From NCBI GenBank assembly GCA_041846575.1, contig JBGZFC010000133.1, forward strand, positions 1 to 20,325: a stretch of DNA of 20,325 bases, written 5' to 3'. Position 1 is the first letter of the stretch. Every line of letters begins with the position of its first letter. The notes beneath the pieces were generated by a model. That model ran no database searches, was not told where the DNA came from, and saw only the letters and a program-made list of their open reading frames with translations. The DNA comes from JBGZFC01 sp041846575. GTDB taxonomy: Bacteria; Bacteroidota; Bacteroidia; Bacteroidales; Dysgonomonadaceae. Below are positions 1 to 5,666 of the stretch, piece by piece. The translations under genes and the position numbers were made by a program.

Positions 1-126
1 AGGATTCATCTGTTTAACGACCTTCATTTAATGCTTTTTTTAGAAAATCCGGAGAAAGATTGGCTGAGAAACCGGCAAAATTTGGAACCGCAAAACTTAT
101 TCGACAGGCAGGGTTTGCTTTTTTAA
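1..126 (+). CDS. C-terminal tail of an unidentified protein (truncated by window edge)
   Basis: Frame 1 is open from the first base to a TAA at 124-126 and encodes about 41 residues ending DRQGLLF. The codon mix (GAC, CTT, TGG, CGG, CCG, GAG) looks like real coding sequence, and the stretch contains charged motifs such as ENPEKDWLRNRQNLEPQ. I do not recognise the family from this tail. It is convergent with the EF-G-like gene. No strong terminator follows it on this strand; a weak AT-rich hairpin at 137-150 is the only candidate. Confidence 0.5.
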   Translation, partial: RIHLFNDLHLMLFLENPEKDWLRNRQNLEPQNLFDRQGLLF

Positions 127-213
127 TATGAGGATAGATAAAACTTTATCTTCTGTTTATCAATGATATACAAATAGATTAATCGATTAACCGAGTTTCA
201 TCGGATAACAATG

Positions 214-250
214 AAAAAAATCGGACACTCTTAGATTAAAAAGTGTCCGA
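214..250 (-). terminator. Rho-independent terminator of the EF-G-like gene
   Basis: A perfect 9-bp inverted repeat (TCGGACACT at 221-229 and AGTGTCCGA at 242-250) encloses a 12-nt loop. In minus-strand RNA the stem is followed by seven U residues (A-run at 214-220). It lies 26 bp beyond the stop of the EF-G-like gene. There is no T-run on the plus side, so it acts only on the minus strand. Confidence 0.85.
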
Positions 251-275
251 CAAATATATATTAAAGATTGTAATA

Positions 276-2429
276 TTAATCTTCGTCTTCTTCTTGATAC
301 TCTTTCAACAGTTTATCTTGTACATCAGATGGAACTAATTCGTAATCTGCAAATTTCATAGAAAAAGATGCACGTCCACCAGTGATTGAGCTTAATGAGG
401 TTGAGTAGTTCGACATCTCTTTTAGAGGAACGCGAGCTTTAATTTTCTCAAATCCTTTTTCACTCTCCATACCCATAATCATAGCGCGACGCCCTTGCAA
501 ATCGCTCATAACGTCACCCATATAATCAGAAGGAACAGAAACTACTACGTCGTAAACCGGCTCAAGAATTTTTGGACCTGCTTCTCTAAACGCTGTACTG
601 AAAGCATTACGTCCGGCAAGCATAAACGAAATTTCGTTAGAGTCAACTGGGTGCATTTTTCCGTCGTAAACGATAACGCGAACATCGCGAGCATAAGAAC
701 CGGTAAGCGGACCTTGCTCTATACGTCCCATAATACCTTTAAGAATAGCAGGTAAGAAGCGAGCATCGATAGAACCACCCACGATACTGTTTACAAATAC
801 CAATTTACCTCCCCATTCTAATTCAATAGTCTGAACGTCACGTGACTGTATTTTGTATTCTTGACCATTGAATCTGTATATTTCGGGCATCGGCATTCCT
901 TCTGCAAACGGCTCAACTATTAAGTGAACTTCACCAAACTGTCCTGCACCACCGGATTGTTTTTTGTGACGATAATCGGCACGTGCTTGCTTTGTAATAG
1001 TTTCGCGATAAGGAATTTTTGGTTCTAAATATTCGACTTCAATCTTATCGTCATTTTCCAATCTCCATTTCAATGTTTTCAAATGGAATTCACCTTGTCC
1101 CGATACTATAGTTTGTTTCAACTCTTTCGAAACCTCCACCAACCAAGTTGGGTCTTCCTGTCTCATGCGAGAAAGAGATTCACTCAATTTTTCGGCGTTA
1201 CTTTCTGCCAAAGCTTTAATTGCTCTACGGTAACGTGGTTCCGGATATTTTATAAAGTTGAATGTATGCTCTGCTCCTTTTGCATTCAATGTATTACCGG
1301 TTTTTACATCTTTCAATTTCACTGCAGCACCAATACTTCCTGCTTCTAATTCAGTAACTTTGTTACGGATTTGTCCGGCAACTGTATATATTTGAGCCAT
1401 TCTCTCTTTCGAATTGGTAGTTGCATTAGTAAGTTCGTCACCCTCTTTAAGTTTTCCGGACATTACTTTGAAGTAGGATACTTCTCCAATATGTGGTTCT
1501 ACAGTGGTTTTAAAGAAGAACAAGCTTGTTGGCGCATTTGAATCGGGTTTAACCTCTTCGCCTTCTGCATTTAAGGTTGCCGGCATTTGGTCAGGAGACG
1601 GAGCCGCTAATGACAAGAAATTCATCAAACGATGTACAGCCATATTTTTCTCTGCAGAAATACAGAATAGCGGGAAGATTCCTCTTGATAAAATACCTTT
1701 TTGTATTCCTTCAATCATCTCATCCTCAGATAATGACCCTTGTTCAAAGTATTTCTCCATCAAAGCTTCATCGTTTTCTGCCGATGCTTCAAGAAGAACT
1801 TGATAGTACTCATCTGTACGGTCTTTTTCGCTATCGGGTATATCAAGCACTTCGGGTTCGGTAGCTCCGGCAGCCCATTTGTATAGTTTTTGTTTCAATA
1901 CATCCACTATACCTGTAAAGTTTGCACCATTTCCTACAGGATATTGCATAGGTACAACTTTATTACCAAAAGTATCTTTTAGTGCGGTAAGTGTATTTTC
2001 GAAATCTGCTTTGTCATGATCCATTTGATTTATGGCAAACACAAGCGGTTTGTCCAACTCTTCAACATATCGAAATTGATTCATAGTTCCTACTTCTACA
2101 GCATCTCCGGAATCGATAAGCATTAAAGCCATATCAGTAACGCCCAATGCAGAAACTACTCCTCCAACGAAGTCGTCTGATCCCGGACAATCGATAAAGT
2201 TCATCATTTTGTTTTTCCATTCATAAGAAAAAACAGTTGATACTACAGAGTAACCATACTCTTTTTCTACCGGGAAATAGTCACTTACAGTATTTCCGCC
2301 TTCAACTGTTCCACGGCGTTTTATAATCCCACTCTCGAAAAGCATAGCTTCTGCGAGTGTGGTTTTACCGGTACCGGAATTGCCTAACAGGGCAATATTT
2401 TTAATTTCATTGGTTTTATAAACTTTCAT
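276..2429 (-). CDS. fusA2: EF-G paralogue (EF-G2 type) with altered GTPase active site
   Basis: A 717-residue translational GTPase of full EF-G length. The P-loop is GNSGTGKT (residues 16-23), switch II reads DCPGSDDF (80-87), the G4 motif is NQMD (134-137), and HKKQSGGAGQFGEV marks the start of domain IV. It therefore has all five EF-G domains. Three departures from canonical EF-G are visible: the switch II DTPGHVD histidine that activates the hydrolytic water is Ser84; switch I RGITI reads YGYSV, with Ser61 for the Mg-coordinating Thr; and NKxD is NQMD. In Bacteroides thetaiotaomicron a second EF-G (EF-G2) is known to support translation without ribosome-stimulated GTP hydrolysis and is induced on carbon limitation through the regulator Cur. 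I infer this is its counterpart, not the housekeeping fusA, which normally sits in the str operon with rpsL and rpsG. It stands alone here, with its own terminator. Confidence 0.9.
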   Translation of the reverse strand: MKVYKTNEIKNIALLGNSGTGKTTLAEAMLFESGIIKRRGTVEGGNTVSDYFPVEKEYGYSVVSTVFSYEWKNKMMNFIDCPGSDDFVGGVVSALGVTDMALMLIDSGDAVEVGTMNQFRYVEELDKPLVFAINQMDHDKADFENTLTALKDTFGNKVVPMQYPVGNGANFTGIVDVLKQKLYKWAAGATEPEVLDIPDSEKDRTDEYYQVLLEASAENDEALMEKYFEQGSLSEDEMIEGIQKGILSRGIFPLFCISAEKNMAVHRLMNFLSLAAPSPDQMPATLNAEGEEVKPDSNAPTSLFFFKTTVEPHIGEVSYFKVMSGKLKEGDELTNATTNSKERMAQIYTVAGQIRNKVTELEAGSIGAAVKLKDVKTGNTLNAKGAEHTFNFIKYPEPRYRRAIKALAESNAEKLSESLSRMRQEDPTWLVEVSKELKQTIVSGQGEFHLKTLKWRLENDDKIEVEYLEPKIPYRETITKQARADYRHKKQSGGAGQFGEVHLIVEPFAEGMPMPEIYRFNGQEYKIQSRDVQTIELEWGGKLVFVNSIVGGSIDARFLPAILKGIMGRIEQGPLTGSYARDVRVIVYDGKMHPVDSNEISFMLAGRNAFSTAFREAGPKILEPVYDVVVSVPSDYMGDVMSDLQGRRAMIMGMESEKGFEKIKARVPLKEMSNYSTSLSSITGGRASFSMKFADYELVPSDVQDKLLKEYQEEDED

Positions 2430-2774
2430 GATTTGAATTTATTAATATGTAGTTTTATTTATTATATGCCTGTATTTTAAACCCATAAACAATATTGCTA
2501 TTACTTAATTTTCTATAGTAAATACTACACTTGACTTGAAACAGAAATCAAATCAATCAAAAAAAGAATAGAAAAATCGCATAAAAAAGCAGAAAAATCT
2601 ATGGTTTAAACTAAAAATATAGTTAGCTCACAAAAATAATAAAATTTAGCGAACTACACTATTTATTGCAACATTTTGTACCTGTTTTTTTAGAAAATGA
2701 GAATTTATTTTTAGAAGACGACATAAATTATGGTATTTCCATAGTAAACAAAATGAAGCCAAACAATAAAATAT
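2430..2774 (-). other. Upstream/leader region of the EF-G-like gene, no gene seen
   Basis: These 345 bases between the EF-G-like start codon and the tRNA terminator are very AT-rich and hold no convincing ORF on either strand. A minus-strand TATTTTTG at 2631-2638 fits the TAnnTTTG -7 consensus, but I see no TTTG about 20 nt upstream. If used, it would give a leader of about 195 nt. A small dyad, TAGTA-AA-TACTA, lies at 2516-2527. Long regulated leaders are plausible for this gene, but nothing here proves one. Confidence 0.3.
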
Positions 2775-2809
2775 AAAAAGGGGGTGTCTTTTAATCAAGA
2801 CACCCCCTT
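2775..2809 (-). terminator. Terminator of tRNA-Pro
   Basis: A perfect 13-bp stem (2778-2790 pairing with 2797-2809, core GGGGGTGTC) has a 6-nt loop and, in minus-strand RNA, is followed by a U-rich tail. It begins only 6 bp past the tRNA 3' end, so the tRNA is transcribed alone. Confidence 0.9.
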
Positions 2810-2814
2810 GTTTG

Positions 2815-2890
2815 TCGGGATGAGAAGATTCGAACTTCCGACCCCACGCCCCCCAGACGCGTACTCTAAACCGGACTGAGCTACATCCCG
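2815..2890 (-). tRNA. tRNA-Pro (anticodon GGG)
   Basis: On the minus strand the sequence folds into a full cloverleaf. The acceptor stem is CGGGATG/CATCCCG (7 perfect pairs), the D stem GCTC/GAGT, the anticodon stem CGCGT/GCGTG with loop CTGGGGG, and the T arm GGAAG-TTCGAAT-CTTCT, with discriminator A. Loop positions 34-36 read GGG, decoding CCC/CCU proline codons. The 3' CCA is not encoded (the genome reads ACA after the acceptor stem). The C1-G72 start is typical of tRNA-Pro. The gene sits between its own promoter and terminator. Confidence 0.95.
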
Positions 2891-2902
2891 AAAATTTGAT
2901 TG

Positions 2903-2934
2903 CAAAGGTATAGTTTTTTTTTGTATTGAACAAA
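2903..2934 (-). promoter_or_regulatory. Bacteroidota-type promoter for tRNA-Pro
   Basis: Read on the minus strand: TTTG (2934-2931), 20 nt, then TACCTTTG (2910-2903). This matches the TTTG / TAnnTTTG promoter of the Bacteroidota primary sigma factor. Transcription would begin a few bases before the tRNA 5' end at 2890. The spacer contains a nine-A run. Confidence 0.8.
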
Positions 2935-3013
2935 TATTACTATAAAATTCCGGATACTACTCATTTAATTTTTCTACAACAATAGATTAAATTGTCGTTT
3001 GCAAACCATCATT

Positions 3014-3064
3014 AAACAATAAAAACTTCATCAAAAAAAGTTCTTGATGAAGTTTTTATTGTTT
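3014..3064 (-). terminator. Terminator of the FKBP operon
   Basis: A perfect 21-bp inverted repeat (3014-3034 with 3044-3064; inner core CTTCATCAA) has a 9-nt loop and lies 15 bp beyond the FKBP lipoprotein stop. The outer part of the stem is A/T, so the RNA reads as a GC-containing core followed by a U-rich stretch in either direction. It could stop transcription both ways, but here only the minus-strand operon needs it. Confidence 0.8.
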
Positions 3065-3079
3065 TTAAATGGAATTATT

Positions 3080-4099
3080 TTACTTTTCTATTCCAATCAA
3101 TTCTACTTCGAAAATAAGATTAGAGAACGGAGTGATAGCTCCCATGCTTTGTGCACCGTAAGCCAAGTTATATGGAATATATAGTTTCCATTTAGAGCCT
3201 ACCGGCATTAGCTGCAAAGCTTCTGTCCATCCCGGAATTACTTGTGTTACACCAAAAACGGCAGGTTCTTTGCGTTGAACGCTGCTATCGAACACAGTTC
3301 CGTTAAGTAAAGTTCCATGATAATGAACTTTCACTCTGTCTGCAGCTGTTGGAATTTCACCTTTTCCTGCTTTCAAAATTTCATATTGAAGTCCGCTGGG
3401 TAGTGTTACAACTCCTGCTCTTTTTCCGTTTTCAGCTAAAAATGCTTCACCTGCAGCGATACTATCTTTGTATTGAATTTTAAGTTCTTCTTCGTGTTTT
3501 TTCATTTGTGCTTTTTGAGCTTTTTCCATTTCTCTTTGAACAAAAGCACCTGCTTCTAATTTTGAAATTGGCAGTTCACTATTTCTCAACACCCCTACAA
3601 TTCCGGCAATAAGTTGATTATTATTGATTTTTTGGGTTGAATCTACCGCAGCCAATGTTTCGTTGAAACCCGGTATCATCTGTTTTGACATTTGCATACC
3701 GATACTTAAACCTTGTATGTATGCAGATCTTGAATCGTTGCTATTTACAGCTTCTGTAAACCCTTTGATAAACTCATTAAGTTTAGGAGCATTAATTTTA
3801 TTTACCGAATCAATTTTTTGTTTCAACTCTTTTTCCAAGTTTTGTTTGGTTATTGAATCGGTAGCTGCAGAAATTTTCATTTGGTAATCATATTCAATCT
3901 GTGTTGTATTTTCCAAAACACCTGCTCTCTCTAAATATTCCACCAAACCTTGATCGGCTAAACTAACACCATAAGCAAATGACAAACTGTCAAGAGTGCT
4001 GTTAAGAACTGTTTTTGTTCTTGAGTTTTTGTCACACGATACTAATATCATGCCACTAATAAGCAGTGCACTAAGTGCGTAAAAAATTTTATTTTTCAT
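3080..4099 (-). CDS. Lipoprotein FKBP-type peptidyl-prolyl cis-trans isomerase
   Basis: A 339-residue protein. The N-terminus is a lipoprotein signal with lipobox LVSC (Cys22), so the mature protein is lipid-anchored outside the cytoplasm. Residues about 35-230 are helical and charged, with Mip/FKBP_N-like repeats opening LSFAYGVSLADQ and a Lys/Glu-rich probable coiled coil before the catalytic domain. The C-terminal 110 residues are an FKBP domain, with VHYHGTLLNGTVFDSS, VIPGWTEALQLMPVGSKW and YIPYNLAYG, which form the rapamycin/FK506-type proline pocket. The likely role is folding or quality control of exported proteins. It lies 32 bp downstream of a second FKBP gene with near-identical catalytic motifs, so the pair probably arose by tandem duplication and is co-transcribed. 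Confidence 0.93.
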   Translation of the reverse strand: MKNKIFYALSALLISGMILVSCDKNSRTKTVLNSTLDSLSFAYGVSLADQGLVEYLERAGVLENTTQIEYDYQMKISAATDSITKQNLEKELKQKIDSVNKINAPKLNEFIKGFTEAVNSNDSRSAYIQGLSIGMQMSKQMIPGFNETLAAVDSTQKINNNQLIAGIVGVLRNSELPISKLEAGAFVQREMEKAQKAQMKKHEEELKIQYKDSIAAGEAFLAENGKRAGVVTLPSGLQYEILKAGKGEIPTAADRVKVHYHGTLLNGTVFDSSVQRKEPAVFGVTQVIPGWTEALQLMPVGSKWKLYIPYNLAYGAQSMGAITPFSNLIFEVELIGIEK

Positions 4100-4131
4100 T
4101 TCTATTTTAATTTTTAAATTTATAATTCTGT

Positions 4132-4716
4132 TTAATTTATTTCAAGTAATTCTACATCAAATATCAGAGTTGAATTTGGCTTAATTATATCCCCTGCTCC
4201 TTGTTGTCCGTAAGCCAACTCAGATGGAATATATAAACGCCATTTTGAACCCACCGGCATCAATTGTAAAGCCTCTACCCAACCTTTAATCACCTGATTT
4301 ACACCAAAAACGGCGGGTTGTCCGCGTTGTACCGAGCTGTCAAAAACGGTTCCATCGATAAGAGTACCGTGATAGTGACACTTAACCTTATCTGTAGCTT
4401 TCGGTTTTTCGCCTTTACCTTCGGTCAATATCTCGTACTGCAATCCGCTTGATAATGCTACCACATTGTCTCTTTTTTTATTTTCTTCTAAAAAGTCGAT
4501 ACCTGCTTGCAGGTTTTTACTCAACATATCTTCCTGTTTTTTGCTAAAATACTTTTGTATGAGCCTGTTAGCATCCTGAGGAGTTAAATCTGTTGACTCA
4601 TTATTCATAACTTCCTTGAATGCTTTCATAAACGATGCTACATCAATATCCTTAAAACCTGAATTCAAGAAATTGGCAGCCATACTCATACCCAAAGCAT
4701 AACTTAATTTGTCCAT
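4132..4716 (-). CDS. Cytosolic FKBP-type peptidyl-prolyl cis-trans isomerase (FklB/Mip-like)
   Basis: A 194-residue protein with no signal peptide or lipobox, so probably cytoplasmic. The N-terminal 85 residues match the FKBP_N dimerisation-type helical region (starts MDKLSYALGMSMA). The C-terminal FKBP domain carries CHYHGTLIDGTVFDSS, VIKGWVEALQLMPVGSKW and YIPSELAYG. It resembles E. coli FklB in length and architecture. It is the first gene of a two-gene FKBP unit with the lipoprotein isomerase downstream. A TACTTTTG box just upstream of the start is the likely promoter, giving a short leader. The start at 4716 gives the expected family N-terminus. Confidence 0.93.
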   Translation of the reverse strand: MDKLSYALGMSMAANFLNSGFKDIDVASFMKAFKEVMNNESTDLTPQDANRLIQKYFSKKQEDMLSKNLQAGIDFLEENKKRDNVVALSSGLQYEILTEGKGEKPKATDKVKCHYHGTLIDGTVFDSSVQRGQPAVFGVNQVIKGWVEALQLMPVGSKWRLYIPSELAYGQQGAGDIIKPNSTLIFDVELLEIN

Positions 4717-4739
4717 GTCTTGTTTTTTTAATTAAACGA

Positions 4740-4747
4740 CAAAAGTA
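4740..4747 (-). promoter_or_regulatory. -7 promoter box for the FKBP operon
   Basis: The minus strand reads TACTTTTG, a match to TAnnTTTG, 23 bp upstream of the FKBP ATG. No good TTTG is found at the expected -33 distance, so the assignment rests on the -7 box and its position. Confidence 0.5.
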
Positions 4748-4790
4748 CAATTTTAATATGAAATAACTTCGCATTTCAAGGATAAAAAAC

Positions 4791-4798
4791 TATATTTG
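4791..4798 (+). promoter_or_regulatory. Possible -7 promoter box for the sirtuin gene
   Basis: The plus strand reads TATATTTG, matching TAnnTTTG, 111 bp upstream of the sirtuin ATG and 43 bp from the divergent FKBP box. No canonical -33 is seen. The leader would be unusually long, so this is tentative. Confidence 0.35.
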
Positions 4799-4909
4799 TA
4801 ATGTTAAGGTAAAAAAAATCCGAAAACTTCTTGTTCTTGTATTAAAAAAAACCATACTGTTATAAACTTCACAACAATAGATTATTACAAAATTTTAAAT
4901 ATATAGGAT

Positions 4910-5602
4910 ATGAAAAAATTAGTAGTTCTTACCGGTGCCGGAATGAGTGCCGAAAGCGGAATAGCCACTTTTAGAGATTCGGGCGGTTTGTGGGAAAACT
5001 ATCCTGTGGAGCAAGTTGCCACGCCCGAAGGATTTGCTGCAAATCCCGAATTAGTGCTGAGATTTTACAACGAACGCCGCCGCCAGTTATTAGATGCCAA
5101 ACCAAACGAAGGACACTACGGATTGGCAGATTTGGAAAAATATTTCGATGTATACATTATTACACAAAATGTGGACGATTTGCACGAACGTGCCGGAAGT
5201 TCCAAGATAATTCATCTGCATGGCGAATTGATGAAATCGCGTTCCACAGGCGATGAATCGCTTATATATGAAATGTCGAAAGAGAACTGTGATATTCACT
5301 TGGGAGACAAGTGCGAAAAAGGCTACCAACTTCGACCGCATATTGTTTGGTTCGGAGAAGCAGTACCATTGATTACCGATGCTGCGAAAATTTCAGAAAA
5401 AGCAGATATTTACGTTATTCTCGGAACATCGATGAATGTATATCCGGCAGCGGGATTATTGGCATACGTACCAAACAACGTTCCTGTATATTTAATTGAC
5501 CCGAAAGATGTCAGAACAAGCCGAAACGACACTCATCACATAAAAAAAGGAGCATCGGAAGGCGTAAAAGAACTGACAAAAATACTACTCAACCAAAAAT
5601 AA
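4910..5602 (+). CDS. cobB: NAD-dependent protein deacylase, sirtuin (CobB-like, class III)
   Basis: A 230-residue sirtuin. Visible motifs are the NAD-binding GAGMSAESGIATFRD (residues 9-23), TQNVDDLHERAG (85-96), HLHGEL with catalytic His104, HIVWFGE (144-150) and GTSMNVYPAAGL. The enzyme removes acyl groups from lysine using NAD+, producing nicotinamide and O-acyl-ADP-ribose. Tyr53 and Arg56 in FYNERR form the YxxR pair that in class III sirtuins binds succinyl or malonyl carboxylates, so desuccinylase activity is predicted. The zinc module looks reduced: only Cys127 and Cys134 are present where E. coli CobB has four metal-binding cysteines, and the region of the first pair has Ser instead. 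It is followed 35 bp later by the mutS promoter. Confidence 0.93.
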   Translation: MKKLVVLTGAGMSAESGIATFRDSGGLWENYPVEQVATPEGFAANPELVLRFYNERRRQLLDAKPNEGHYGLADLEKYFDVYIITQNVDDLHERAGSSKIIHLHGELMKSRSTGDESLIYEMSKENCDIHLGDKCEKGYQLRPHIVWFGEAVPLITDAAKISEKADIYVILGTSMNVYPAAGLLAYVPNNVPVYLIDPKDVRTSRNDTHHIKKGASEGVKELTKILLNQK

Positions 5603-5637
5603 CGATAAGAACAGCTTAAACAAAAGTAGAAAAAACG

Positions 5638-5645
5638 TATCTTTG
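5638..5645 (+). promoter_or_regulatory. -7 promoter box for mutS
   Basis: TATCTTTG matches TAnnTTTG exactly. Transcription would start near 5650, about 16 nt before the GTG at 5667. The box overlaps the TTG at 5643 that opens the longest mutS frame, which argues against that TTG as the start. No clear TTTG -33 is visible. Confidence 0.55.
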
Positions 5646-5666
5646 TTCTCTAAAAAAATAAAAATT

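Noticed and set aside
179..190. 12-bp palindrome TTAATCGATTAA
   Set aside because: It is AT-rich, isolated and not next to a promoter; it may be chance.
2516..2527. Dyad TAGTA-AA-TACTA upstream of the EF-G-like gene as an operator
   Set aside because: It is short, AT-rich and single; I cannot connect it to a known regulator site.
2646..2933. 95-codon minus-strand frame overlapping the tRNA
   Set aside because: It reads straight through the tRNA-Pro, its terminator and its promoter; the apparent protein is a translation of structural RNA.
2977..4885. Shared 14-mer ACAACAATAGATTA near 2980 and 4872 as a regulatory repeat
   Set aside because: One 14-nt match in 20 kb of AT-rich DNA is expected by chance, and the two contexts and orientations relative to genes differ.
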